Source: Candidatus Krumholzibacteriia bacterium (lineage in GTDB: Bacteria; Krumholzibacteriota; Krumholzibacteriia; G020349025). From it: a stretch of 57,468 nucleotides of DNA. The translations under genes and the position numbers were made by a program. The notes under the pieces were generated by a model that did no database searches, was not told where the DNA came from, and worked only from the letters and a program-made list of their open reading frames with translations. Below, piece by piece: positions 41,265 through 49,609 of the stretch. Where the stretch lies: NCBI GenBank assembly GCA_035649275.1, contig DASRJW010000124.1, positions 1-57,468 of the forward strand. Direction: 5' to 3'. Every line of letters starts with the position of its first letter. Position 1 is the first letter of the stretch.

Positions 41265-43013
41265 ATGAACGAGACCCTGCAGGCGAGCTTCGAGGCCCAG
41301 CTCGAGCGCGACCCGGCCCGACGCGCCGTGGGTTTCCTCGCCCCGACGGGCGTGGTGACCTGGCACACCTGGGAAGAGCTCCACGCGCGCGCCGCGGCGC
41401 AGGCGCTGGGTCTCCGTCAGCTCGGCGTGCAGCCCAAGGACGTGGTGATCCTGGCGTTGCCGAGCAACGAGGCATGCGCCATCCTGCTCCTTGCCGTCTT
41501 GCTCTGCGGCGCCGTGCCGCTCCTGGTGGCGCCGCCGGTTTTACAAGGGATGCACTCGAATCTCGCCGCCGTGCTCGCCCGGATGGTAGTCAAGCTCGCT
41601 CCCAAGCTGGTGCTCTGCCCGAGCCGCATGGTGGAGCAGCGCCAGGAGCTCGAGAGTCGCCGCCGGCAAACGCGCTTCCTCTTCGGCGCCGAAGCGGTCC
41701 CGGCGCTTTCCGGCAACCTGGCACCGCCTCGACTCGACGCCCACGCCGTGGTGGCGCTCCAGCTCACCTCGGGGACCACGGGGTTCCCGCGCGTCTGCCA
41801 GTGGCGGCAGCAACCGGTGCTGGCGGCGCTCGCGGGCATGCGCGCCGCCATGCGCTTGGCCGCCGACGACCTCTGCTTCAACTGGACGCCGCTCTATCAC
41901 GACATGGGATTGGTGAACAATTTCTTCCTCTGCCTGGCGTCCGGCGTGCCGCTGGTCATGGCGGGGCCACAGGATTTCGTCAAGCGTCCGGCGCTCTGGC
42001 TGCGCGGCATGGCGGAGACAGGGGCGACTCTGAGCTGGTCGCCCAACTTCGGCTTCGCGCTCGCGGTGCGCAAGATCACGCCGGCCGACATGGACGGCGT
42101 GCGCCTCGAGCGAGTGCGCGCCCTGTGGAACGCCGCCGAGCGCATCCATCTGGAGACGATGCAGAGCTTCCACTCCCGTTTCGCCCCCTACGGGCTGCGC
42201 TGGGAGGCGATGCAGACCAACTTTGGCTGCGCCGAGTGCGTCGGTGGCGTGGCCTTCAGCTCTCTCGAAGCACCGCTGCGCTGGGAGCATCTCGATGGCG
42301 AGGCGTTGCAATCACGCCACCAGGCGGTGGCGCTCGAAGCCGCCGCACGGAACACGGTGACCGTGGTCGGCGTGGGCCGCGCCGCCCCCGGCGTCGACCT
42401 CCGCATCCTCTCCCGGCTAGGCAAACCGCTCGCGGACGGGCAGGTCGGAGAGATCGCCGTGCACACGCCGTCCCGCATGCAAGGGTACGTGGGAGATAGG
42501 AAGGAAACACGCCGCGCCCTCCACGGCAAGCTCTTGCGCACCGGAGATCTGGGTTACAAGCGCGGCGACGAGCTCTTCTGGGTGGGCCGTGTGCGCGAAC
42601 GGATCACCGTCCAGGGCCGGAAGGTGGACCCGAGCTATTTCGAGACCGCCCTCGCCCAGGTGGCCGGCTTGCGTCCGGGCTGCTTCGTCGCCTTCGGCAT
42701 CGACGATGCCCGGCGCGGCACGCAGCGCGTCGTGGTGGCGGCGGAGGTCGGACAGCCCTCGGTGCGCCCCTTCGCCGAGATCGCCGCGGAAATCCGCGAC
42801 CGCATCTTCCATCACCTCGGCTTGGAGGTGAGCGAGACGTTGCTCGTGGCGCGGGGCACCCTCGCCAAGACCTCCAGCGGCAAGCGCCGTCACCAGCATT
42901 TCCGGCGTCTCTATCTCGAAGGCAAGTTGCGTAGCTTGGAGCCTCAGCAGGGGGTATACGATGCGAGTCCTGTTCATCCAGCCGCCGACGAACCCACACG
43001 TCTGGGGCGGTGA
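41265..43013 (+). CDS. AMP-forming acyl ligase (FAAL/acyl-CoA synthetase family), ligase-1
   Basis: The 582-residue protein has the adenylation motifs in order: LQLTSGTTGFPRV (P-loop), FNWTPLYHDMGLVNNF, NFGCAECVGGVAF, LLRTGDLGYKRGDELFWVGR and the C-terminal lysine segment LAKTSSGKRRHQHF. The YHDMGLV segment and the total length are typical of fatty acyl-AMP ligases, which activate an acid and pass it to an ACP. ACP-1 is encoded two genes upstream. It overlaps the next gene by 53 bases, and the last ~25 residues past RSLEPQQ have no counterpart in the family. Confidence 0.92.
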   Translation: MNETLQASFEAQLERDPARRAVGFLAPTGVVTWHTWEELHARAAAQALGLRQLGVQPKDVVILALPSNEACAILLLAVLLCGAVPLLVAPPVLQGMHSNLAAVLARMVVKLAPKLVLCPSRMVEQRQELESRRRQTRFLFGAEAVPALSGNLAPPRLDAHAVVALQLTSGTTGFPRVCQWRQQPVLAALAGMRAAMRLAADDLCFNWTPLYHDMGLVNNFFLCLASGVPLVMAGPQDFVKRPALWLRGMAETGATLSWSPNFGFALAVRKITPADMDGVRLERVRALWNAAERIHLETMQSFHSRFAPYGLRWEAMQTNFGCAECVGGVAFSSLEAPLRWEHLDGEALQSRHQAVALEAAARNTVTVVGVGRAAPGVDLRILSRLGKPLADGQVGEIAVHTPSRMQGYVGDRKETRRALHGKLLRTGDLGYKRGDELFWVGRVRERITVQGRKVDPSYFETALAQVAGLRPGCFVAFGIDDARRGTQRVVVAAEVGQPSVRPFAEIAAEIRDRIFHHLGLEVSETLLVARGTLAKTSSGKRRHQHFRRLYLEGKLRSLEPQQGVYDASPVHPAADEPTRLGR

Positions 43014-44337
43014 CGCGATCTTCGTCACCGAGCCGCTGTGGGCGGAGTATCTGGCTTCGGGCCTCGAGGACGCCCACGATGTGGCGCTCTTCGACATGCG
43101 GGTGCAGAAGACGCCGTTGAGCGACACTCTGGCGTCGTTCCGCCCCAACGTCGTGGGTATGACCGCCTACACGGTGGACGTCAACACCGTGAAGCGCCTG
43201 GCCGAGGAGATCAAGGCGACCGACCCGGCGATCCGCGTCGTCGTCGGCGGTTTCTTCGCCAACGGCGCTCCCGCCGAGCTCCTGACCCCGCACATCGACG
43301 TGGTGGCGCCGGCGGAAGGCGTAAACACCTTGCGCGAGCTCGTGGACACCTGGGAAGCCAAGGGGATCAAGGCCGACCTCGCCGGCCTCCGCGGTCTGGC
43401 GCTGCACGACAACGGCGGCATGAAGATGACCCCGCAGCGCCCGTGGCCGCACCTGGACAGCTACCGCTGGCCGAACCGCGCCCTCTCCGCCCACGTGCGG
43501 GAGCAGTACTTCGACAAGTGGATGAAGCCCGTGGCCTCGATCATGAGCTCCTACAGCTGCCCGTTCCGCTGCGAGTTCTGCTGCCTCTGGCCGACGACGA
43601 ACGGCAAGTACCTTTCGCGCAGCCCTGAGTCGTTCGTGGACGAGGTCGCCTCCATCGCCGAACCGAACGTCTGGTTCACCGACGACGAGGCGATGATCGA
43701 CGTGCCGCGTATGCATCGGATCGCCGACCTGCTGGAGGAGCGGGACATCAAGAAGAGCTACTTCTACATGACCCGCACCGACAGCATCCGGCGCGACCCC
43801 AAGCTCATGGAAAAGTGGGCCCGAGTGGGCTTGAAGCGCGTCATGGTGGGCTTCGAGACCATCCGCGACAAGGATCTGGTGGACTACAACAAGGACGCCA
43901 CGATGGAGGACACCCACGAATCCATCGCGATCCTGCAGCACAACGATCTCGAGATCAACTCGAACTTCGTCCTCGCCCAGGACTATGAGCCGCAGGACTT
44001 CGACAACCTGCAGCGCTTCGTGGATTCCCGCAACCTGGGGTTGCCGCTGTACTTCATCCTCACGCCGTTCCCGGGGACGGTGACGTACGAGAAGATGAAG
44101 GACCAGATCATCGAGCCGAACTACGACTACTACGATCTGCTGCACTCGGTGCTGCCGACGAAGATGAACTTGCGCGACTACTACGCCTCGTTCTCCAAGC
44201 TCTACGGTGCCATCGAGCCCCTGCGCCGCGGCATCCAGGGCTTCGGCGACAACCTGGACGCGATCGTGATCCGCAACCTGAAGAAGGTCCGAGAGAGCAT
44301 GCGTTCCGGCAAGTCGATGCCGCCGGAGAAGGCCTAG
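42961..44337 (+). CDS. B12-binding-type radical SAM protein, RSAM-1
   Basis: The 458-residue protein has a Rossmann-like cobalamin-binding domain (MRVLFIQPPTNPHVWGG, ASFRPNVVGMTAYTVDVNTV, VVVGGFFANGAPAEL) followed by a radical SAM barrel. Cys200, Cys204 and Cys207 lie in SCPFRCEFCC, with a fourth cysteine at 208. FTDDEAMIDVPRM and KRVMVGFETI follow. Such proteins do methylations at unactivated carbon, ring contractions or cyclisations. It begins inside ligase-1 (53-base overlap) and is followed by RSAM-2, suggesting consecutive steps on one substrate. The substrate is unknown. Confidence 0.92.
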   Translation: MRVLFIQPPTNPHVWGGDAIFVTEPLWAEYLASGLEDAHDVALFDMRVQKTPLSDTLASFRPNVVGMTAYTVDVNTVKRLAEEIKATDPAIRVVVGGFFANGAPAELLTPHIDVVAPAEGVNTLRELVDTWEAKGIKADLAGLRGLALHDNGGMKMTPQRPWPHLDSYRWPNRALSAHVREQYFDKWMKPVASIMSSYSCPFRCEFCCLWPTTNGKYLSRSPESFVDEVASIAEPNVWFTDDEAMIDVPRMHRIADLLEERDIKKSYFYMTRTDSIRRDPKLMEKWARVGLKRVMVGFETIRDKDLVDYNKDATMEDTHESIAILQHNDLEINSNFVLAQDYEPQDFDNLQRFVDSRNLGLPLYFILTPFPGTVTYEKMKDQIIEPNYDYYDLLHSVLPTKMNLRDYYASFSKLYGAIEPLRRGIQGFGDNLDAIVIRNLKKVRESMRSGKSMPPEKA

Positions 44338-44342
44338 GCAAG

Positions 44343-44378
44343 CCGAGCCGGGCGGCCCGCGCGGCCGCCCCGGCTCGG
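44343..44378. other. Strong intercistronic hairpin
   Basis: CCGAGCCGGGCGGCC (44343-44357) pairs with GGCCGCCCCGGCTCGG (44363-44378) with a single bulged C and a 5-base loop. It lies between the two radical SAM genes. There is no T-run after it, so it is more likely an mRNA-stabilising or attenuating element than a full terminator. Confidence 0.6.
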
Positions 44379-44421
44379 GAGAGATCGAGACCCTGACGGG
44401 CAGCCGTCGCAGGAGGGCGTC

Positions 44422-45915
44422 ATGCGTGTCATCCTCTTCAACCCGCCGCGCTACCGCAACGGCGACCACCACAAGTTCAACAACGCGCTCTTGTGGCTCG
44501 CCTCGTACCTGCACCGGCGGCACGTGGACGTCCGCATCGTGCCGCTCAACCACGCCGGCTTCGAGGAAACCGTGGCCCAGGAGATCGCGAGCTTCCGGCC
44601 GCACTTTGCTGCCGTCTGCTGCAAGTGGTGGGACACACTGTATTCCTCTTCCTACATCGCCTCGCTGATCAAGAAGGCCGATCCCAAGGTGGTCACCATC
44701 GCCGGCGGCCAGACCGCCACCTTCTTCGCCCAGGACCTCGTGGCCCGCACCGATTTCGACGTGGTCATCCGCGGCGACGGCGAGGAGCCCCTGTACCGCC
44801 TGGTGAGCGGCACGGAGCCGCTGAACAGCGTCTTCAAGCAGAACCCGGCCCTTCCCGCCAAGGGCACCTGGTACGTGCAGGACGAGGCCACCTTCCAGGA
44901 CACCTACCTGGAAGAGCGCCTCGAAGACATCGTCTCCGACGTGAGCGTGCTGAACAGCTACATCTGGACGGGCAAGGGTTGCGTGGAGAGTTGCGCCTAT
45001 TGCTCGGCGAACGCGTGGAACAACAAACAGAGCTTCGGGCGGGCCCGCTACATCTATCGTCCCGTCGAGCACATCCTCAAGGAGATCGAGATCCTGGACA
45101 AGTATCCCGGCGGCGGCCGGATCACCTTCGATTTCGATCCGCTCCGGGGCAACGTGGACGAGGATTACCACTTGCACCTCTTCGAGGCCATGGAGAAGAA
45201 GAAGCACAACGTCTACTTCTGCAGCTGGTCCTTGCCGAGCAAGCGCCTGGTGGATGCGCTGGCCGAGACCTTCAACTTCGTCGAGCTCTGCATCGACGTG
45301 CAGACCGCCTCGGAGCGGCTGCGGGAGTTCCTGGGCAAGCGGCGCTACCTGAAGGCCTTCTTCTCCGATGCCGACCTGTACGACGTCCTGGAGCACGTGC
45401 ACCGCCACGACAACTTCACCGTCGACCTGAGCACTCTCATGGGGTTGCCCTTCGAGGTGGACGCCGACGTCGATGCCATCCCGGTCTTCTCCGATGCGGT
45501 GTACGACAAGTTCGCCGACGTGCGCTATCCCTATGTCTCGCCCATGAACATCGAGCCGGGATCGCTGTTGCTGCGGGATCCGGAGAAGTACGAGATGGTG
45601 CTCATGCGCCGCACCTTCGACGATTTCTTCGCCTACACCCGGCGCAGCTTCGAAGAGAACATCAACTGCTACCAGCCGAAGGAATACGGCCCCGGGATCT
45701 ACCATCCTCTCGGGGCGGTGCCGCGCCAGGACCATACGAGCGGCGACCTCTTCCGGGTCTACGAGACCTGGAAGACGGTGCAGGAGCACGTCGACCGCCG
45801 CTCCGCCGAGAAGCTCCTGGCCCGGGCGCGCAAGTACAGGAAGTACGGACTGCTGAAGGCCGGCATCCAGGGTGGCATCGACCGTCCGACCCTGGCGCGC
45901 TCCGAGGTGGAGTGA
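44422..45915 (+). CDS. B12-binding-type radical SAM protein, RSAM-2
   Basis: The 497-residue protein has an N-terminal cobalamin-binding-like domain (MRVILFNPPRYRNGDHHKFN, VVTIAGGQTATFFAQDL, VVIRGDGEEPLYRLVSG) and a radical SAM domain with Cys187, Cys191 and Cys194 in KGCVESCAYCSANAW. Later segments are ITFDFDPLRGN, VELCIDVQTAS and DLSTLMGLPFEVDADV. It differs clearly in sequence from RSAM-1, so the pair is not a recent duplication. AGGAGGG lies 7 bases before the ATG. The gene ends directly against the stop of the convergent deacetylase gene. Confidence 0.9.
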   Translation: MRVILFNPPRYRNGDHHKFNNALLWLASYLHRRHVDVRIVPLNHAGFEETVAQEIASFRPHFAAVCCKWWDTLYSSSYIASLIKKADPKVVTIAGGQTATFFAQDLVARTDFDVVIRGDGEEPLYRLVSGTEPLNSVFKQNPALPAKGTWYVQDEATFQDTYLEERLEDIVSDVSVLNSYIWTGKGCVESCAYCSANAWNNKQSFGRARYIYRPVEHILKEIEILDKYPGGGRITFDFDPLRGNVDEDYHLHLFEAMEKKKHNVYFCSWSLPSKRLVDALAETFNFVELCIDVQTASERLREFLGKRRYLKAFFSDADLYDVLEHVHRHDNFTVDLSTLMGLPFEVDADVDAIPVFSDAVYDKFADVRYPYVSPMNIEPGSLLLRDPEKYEMVLMRRTFDDFFAYTRRSFEENINCYQPKEYGPGIYHPLGAVPRQDHTSGDLFRVYETWKTVQEHVDRRSAEKLLARARKYRKYGLLKAGIQGGIDRPTLARSEVE

Positions 45916-46926
45916 TCACTTACCGAAGCTGTACAGACCGGAGAGCAGGGCTTTGAAGCTGGAGAAGCCCAGGTCGCAGCCGATGCCGAGGCGGAAGAGG
46001 AAGTAGGGATCCTGATCCGCCTCGTTGAGCCGGCAGACGGTGGTGGCGGCGCTCTTGAATTCGCGGCGCACCAGCGCCAGCGCTTCGTCGCTGATGTCCT
46101 CGCGCCGGCCGCTGGGGAAGGCGAAGTCCTCGACGTACCTTCCGAGGTGGGAGTGGATGTCGTCCCGGGAGCCGAGGACCTCCTCCTCGAGCCGCGGCAT
46201 GTCGATCCGGCTCAGGATCGGATGCGAGCGGGTGTGGGCCCCGAAATCGATGCATCCCTGCTGCGACATCGCCTGCACCTCGTCCCAGGTGAGGCCGTGG
46301 TAACGGGCGAAGCGGCAATGCTCGACGCGTTCGCCGTAGCGGTCCTCCAGCGCCTTGAGAACGCCATCCTTGTCCAGCGAACGCAGCGCCTTGAGGTGGA
46401 GCGAGATGAGGCGGCGCGCCCGATACAGCCGTTCCGGTGTCGAGATATCCAGAATCGGTAGGCCCCACGGGCGCAGATCGAGCTGCGGTTCGCCGCACGA
46501 CTCCAAGAGCACCGCGATGTAGTCGGTCCAGATGTAGCGGTGGTCGTGGGGAGTCGAGCGGACGAATTCCGTGGTCAGGTACGTGGTGGCGGGGATGCCG
46601 AGGCGCTGCAGCACGGGGTGGATCAGCTCGTAGGTGGAGCGATAGCCCTCGTCGAAGGTGACTGCGGCGGTGTAAGGCGCCACCGTGCCCGAGGCCAGCA
46701 TCCCCAGGAGCTGGCGCAGCGGCACCACGTTGTAGTGTTCCTTCAGATAGCCCATCTGCTGCTCGAAAGCAGCCAGGGGCACTTGCGCCCAGTCGGGGGA
46801 CTGCTCCTCGCGCGTCACCCCGTGGTACATGAGGATGGCGGCCCGCTGCCGGTTCACCTGGCGGGCGAGGCGGTACAGCCCCAAGCCTTCCGCCGCGGAT
46901 TTCGCTGTGCGCTTGAAGTGATTCAC
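45916..46926 (-). CDS. Polysaccharide deacetylase family protein (NodB fold), variant motif
   Basis: The 336-residue product (GTG at 46926, GGAGGG about 10 bases upstream) has ILMYHGVTRE, the NodB motif 1 as AVTFDEGYRSTYEL (about residues 88-101) and motif 2 IDFGAHTRSHPILSRI. Motif 1 normally reads TFDDG; here the second Asp, a metal ligand, is Glu. The His pair of motif 2 is intact, so activity is possible. It would remove N- or O-acetyl groups from a glycan in the envelope. There is no clear signal peptide, so it may act on lipid-linked intermediates. Confidence 0.87.
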   Translation of the reverse strand: MNHFKRTAKSAAEGLGLYRLARQVNRQRAAILMYHGVTREEQSPDWAQVPLAAFEQQMGYLKEHYNVVPLRQLLGMLASGTVAPYTAAVTFDEGYRSTYELIHPVLQRLGIPATTYLTTEFVRSTPHDHRYIWTDYIAVLLESCGEPQLDLRPWGLPILDISTPERLYRARRLISLHLKALRSLDKDGVLKALEDRYGERVEHCRFARYHGLTWDEVQAMSQQGCIDFGAHTRSHPILSRIDMPRLEEEVLGSRDDIHSHLGRYVEDFAFPSGRREDISDEALALVRREFKSAATTVCRLNEADQDPYFLFRLGIGCDLGFSSFKALLSGLYSFGK

Positions 46927-47177
46927 GGCGCTCTCGCCCTCCACACCCCCCACGGTGCGGCCGTGGTGCTGCGGTGTCGCAGTGCCGCTACGAACCACGG
47001 GTCGGAGCTGTGCTCACGCTGCGGCTCGGCTCGCGAGATCTTTGTCCTGAATGGCAGGGCCATGATAGCACAGCCCCTAAGGGGGCGTTGCCTGGTGCAG
47101 CCCGGCACCCCGCGCGGCCGGCCCCTCCGTCGTGGCCCGACGCCCAGCGCAGCCGCCCCTTCGTCGCGACCCGGTGG

Positions 47178-48254
47178 CTAACGCGACCGGCGCAGCAAAC
47201 GCCGCGCCGCTCGCAGGCTCCGCCCGGCGAGCGCATCCTGCCAGGAGGCCGAGCGACTCCGGTACCATACGTAGCTGGCGTTGTGATCGACGTGGTTGGC
47301 GAAGCGTTCCTTGAACGCCTCGTCGCCTCGGGTGAAGTCGAACTCCTCGAGCCCCCGCGCCTCGCACCACTTGAACAGCTCCACGAGCAGCGTCGAGCCG
47401 GGAGAGAGCCTCCGGCTTTCCACGTCGTAAGTCGGCTTGTAGAAGAAGAGAATGCCGCCGTAGACGAAGCCGAAATGATAGGCGACGGGGCGGCCGTCCA
47501 GCGTGACCACCGTGAACAGCAGCCGCTCCACCGGCATGTGCTCGACGAGACAGCGGTAGAAACGGCGATTCTCCTCGTCGAGGAACAAGCTGGGATATGG
47601 CGTGCTGGACCAGCGGCGGACGTGGGTGGCGAAAAAACCCTCCAGGTGCGGCTGGATCGCCGCGGCGCCGGAGAGGTGCACGGTCTCCACCCGCCCGGCG
47701 CGAGCGAGGATCTTGCTGTTGTTGCGCAGCATCTTGTGCTGCGTCGCCAGGAGGAAGGTCTTCTCGCCGGTCAGGCGGACGAGGCCGGGGCAGGCGGTGT
47801 CGTCGCCGCGGCGGAAGAGCAGGGAACCCGGGGTGCCCGCTGCCTCCAGTCTTTGGCGCACCACCGACCATGCCGGAAGATCGAGGAGGTGGAAGCGATG
47901 CCAGCGCTCCTCGAGGCTTCCGGCGGCGGCGAGGAGCGTGGCAGCGGCGTCCTCACGACCCGCGGCGACGACGAAATCGAGGTAATCGGAGTTCCCGTGG
48001 CCTAGAAAGCAGAGATCCCTCCGGAGCGCCGACGCCTGGTGGAAAAGGGGCGCCAGAGCGACCAACTCGCCGTTCTCCCAGGCCGAGAGCAACACCAGAC
48101 GCCGGCGGCGATTCTGCTTCGCCGCCCACCAGCAGGCGTTCCAAGCATAGGTCTGGAACACCGAGGCTCGCGCAGCTCGGGCCAGCAGCTCTTCCCAGGC
48201 GGCCTCGCCGATCTCTTCCAGGGTCTGGTGACGGCGCAAAGTGGTCGCGGGCAT
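47178..48254 (-). CDS. FemAB/CelD-like GNAT acyltransferase
   Basis: The 358-residue product (ATG at 48254) matches the double-GNAT layout of the acetyltransferase-6 group found in polysaccharide loci. It shows SVFQTYAWNACWWAAKQ, LVLLSAWENGELVALAPLFH, FLGHGNSDYLDFVV, LLFTVVTLDGRPVAYHFGF and LFKWCEARGLEEFDFTRGDEAFKERF. Members transfer acyl or amino-acyl groups; FemAB-type proteins use tRNA-bound amino acids. An amino-acyl or acyl decoration of the polysaccharide is the likely role. A 251-base gap without a clear feature separates it from the deacetylase gene downstream. Confidence 0.85.
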   Translation of the reverse strand: MPATTLRRHQTLEEIGEAAWEELLARAARASVFQTYAWNACWWAAKQNRRRRLVLLSAWENGELVALAPLFHQASALRRDLCFLGHGNSDYLDFVVAAGREDAAATLLAAAGSLEERWHRFHLLDLPAWSVVRQRLEAAGTPGSLLFRRGDDTACPGLVRLTGEKTFLLATQHKMLRNNSKILARAGRVETVHLSGAAAIQPHLEGFFATHVRRWSSTPYPSLFLDEENRRFYRCLVEHMPVERLLFTVVTLDGRPVAYHFGFVYGGILFFYKPTYDVESRRLSPGSTLLVELFKWCEARGLEEFDFTRGDEAFKERFANHVDHNASYVWYRSRSASWQDALAGRSLRAARRLLRRSR

Positions 48255-48298
48255 GCGGCGCTCCGGTGGGGGTCCCTCCGGATCGTAGCCGATTCCGC

Positions 48299-49006
48299 TC
48301 ACGGCGCCGGGAGCAACGGCGACAGCGTCTGCCCCAGAAGTCGATCCAGCACGGCGTATGCCGCCGCGTTCACGTGGATGCCGTCGCCCGCATCCCACTC
48401 GGGCCGCAGATGTGCGTCGCTGCTGCTCGTGCGCAGCGCGACCTCCAGATCGAGGAGGAGCAACTTCTCTTCCTGTGCCAGCTGGCGGAGCCAGTCATTG
48501 AAGGCGAGCACCTGATCGAATTGTTTCTCCCGTCCGAGCAGCTTGACCTTGACGAACTCGGCGAACTCCTGCCTCCAGCCGCGGTGGCGTGCCGGAGGGA
48601 TCACCGTGGCGACGATGGGGGTGACGCCGGCGGCACGGATTTCCTGCACCCAGCGGCGGAAGAGCCGCTCGTATTCCGGCAGCGGTCCGGGGAAGTAGAC
48701 GGAACACTCTTGCAACACGATGGCCGCCGGGAGTCCGGCCGGAGCGGCGAGGGCGGCGGCGACCTGAGCGCTCTTGTCGAAGGCGTACTCCGGCAGGAAT
48801 TGCACCTGGAAGCGCTCGTCTCCCAGGCGCCGGGGCAGGTCCTCGAGCTGCCAGCGCTGGCCGGTGGAGGCCTCGATGTAGACGATGTGCACCTTGCCGG
48901 ACCCCGTGCTGCCAGCCATCGGACGCGCCTCCACCGCCGCCGCTAGAAACACCAGAAGGAGAGCGAGGTGAAAAGGCCGCAGAGGACGGGCGCAACGCAC
49001 CGTCAT
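48299..49006 (-). CDS. Exported SGNH-hydrolase-like protein with degenerate first motif
   Basis: The 235-residue product (ATG at 49006, overlapping the acetyltransferase stop by 4 bases) has a signal peptide (PFHLALLLVFLAAAVEARP). Its domain ends with the Asp/His pair of SGNH esterases in WDAGDGIHVNAAAYAVLD. The usual GDS nucleophile motif is replaced by YIEASTGQRW and the third block by LQECSVYF. It may still be an esterase or acyltransferase using the Ser of EAST, or may have lost activity. AlgJ/AlgX-like O-acetylation proteins in alginate loci have a similar context. Confidence 0.65.
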   Translation of the reverse strand: MTVRCARPLRPFHLALLLVFLAAAVEARPMAGSTGSGKVHIVYIEASTGQRWQLEDLPRRLGDERFQVQFLPEYAFDKSAQVAAALAAPAGLPAAIVLQECSVYFPGPLPEYERLFRRWVQEIRAAGVTPIVATVIPPARHRGWRQEFAEFVKVKLLGREKQFDQVLAFNDWLRQLAQEEKLLLLDLEVALRTSSSDAHLRPEWDAGDGIHVNAAAYAVLDRLLGQTLSPLLPAP

Positions 49007-49602
49007 GCCGGCGCCGCGACGTCGGTGACGGCAGGATAGAGGAAGCGCGCCGGATTGCCGATGGCGACGGTGCGATCCGGCGCCGGCTTCGTCACCACGC
49101 TGCCGGCGGAGACGATGCAATGGCGGCCGAGAGAGGCCATCACCACCGCGCCTTCACCGATCCAGCTCTCGGCACCGAGGCGCAGCGCGGCGTACTCCGG
49201 TTCCTGCCGCAGCTCCCCGTCCTCGAGGGAGCTACCGTGCTGATGCTTGCCGCTCAGCACCGAGACCCGGCTGGCGATGAGGACGCCATCCTCGATGGTG
49301 GCGTTGCCGATGATGGTGTAGCTGCCGACGACCACGCGCCGACCCAGGCGTGCAGTGGGGCGGGAGACGAAGGAGCCGAAAGCCATGGCCAGGTCGTAGT
49401 GCGCGCAGTCCAGCGTCTGCACGTAGAACGAAGTGCGCGCGTACTGGCCGGGAATGCCCGGGACGAGACTCAGCAACTTGGCGCAGAAGTCGAAGATCGC
49501 TTCCGAGCCCCACCAGCGGTAGGCGACGCGCGACGGCACCCCGAGGGGCCAGGTGAAGGCGAGCATGCCCCACACGATCCAGCGTTTCGCCCCGTAGCGC
49601 AC
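49003..49602 (-). CDS. Left-handed beta-helix (hexapeptide) acetyltransferase
   Basis: The 199-residue product starts at GTG 49602, 8 bases after the stop of the NAD-synthetase-like gene and 11 bases after GGAGG. It has hexapeptide repeats such as VVVGSYTIIGNATIEDGVLIAS, SWIGEGAVVMASLGRHCIVSAGSVV and the closing PDRTVAIGNPARFL, as in sugar O-acetyltransferases of the WcaF/NodL group. It would acetylate a glycan or lipid-linked sugar with acetyl-CoA in the cytoplasm. The next gene encodes an exported SGNH-like protein, a pairing often seen for polymer O-acetylation. Confidence 0.85.
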   Translation of the reverse strand: MRYGAKRWIVWGMLAFTWPLGVPSRVAYRWWGSEAIFDFCAKLLSLVPGIPGQYARTSFYVQTLDCAHYDLAMAFGSFVSRPTARLGRRVVVGSYTIIGNATIEDGVLIASRVSVLSGKHQHGSSLEDGELRQEPEYAALRLGAESWIGEGAVVMASLGRHCIVSAGSVVTKPAPDRTVAIGNPARFLYPAVTDVAAPA

Positions 49603-49609
49603 CGTTTCG

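Noticed and set aside
42604-45789. Very long minus-strand open frame (1061 codons)
   Set aside because: It is antisense to ligase-1, RSAM-1 and RSAM-2, whose motifs are unmistakable; the antisense translation shows repetitive His/Val/Asp/Gly composition and no domain.
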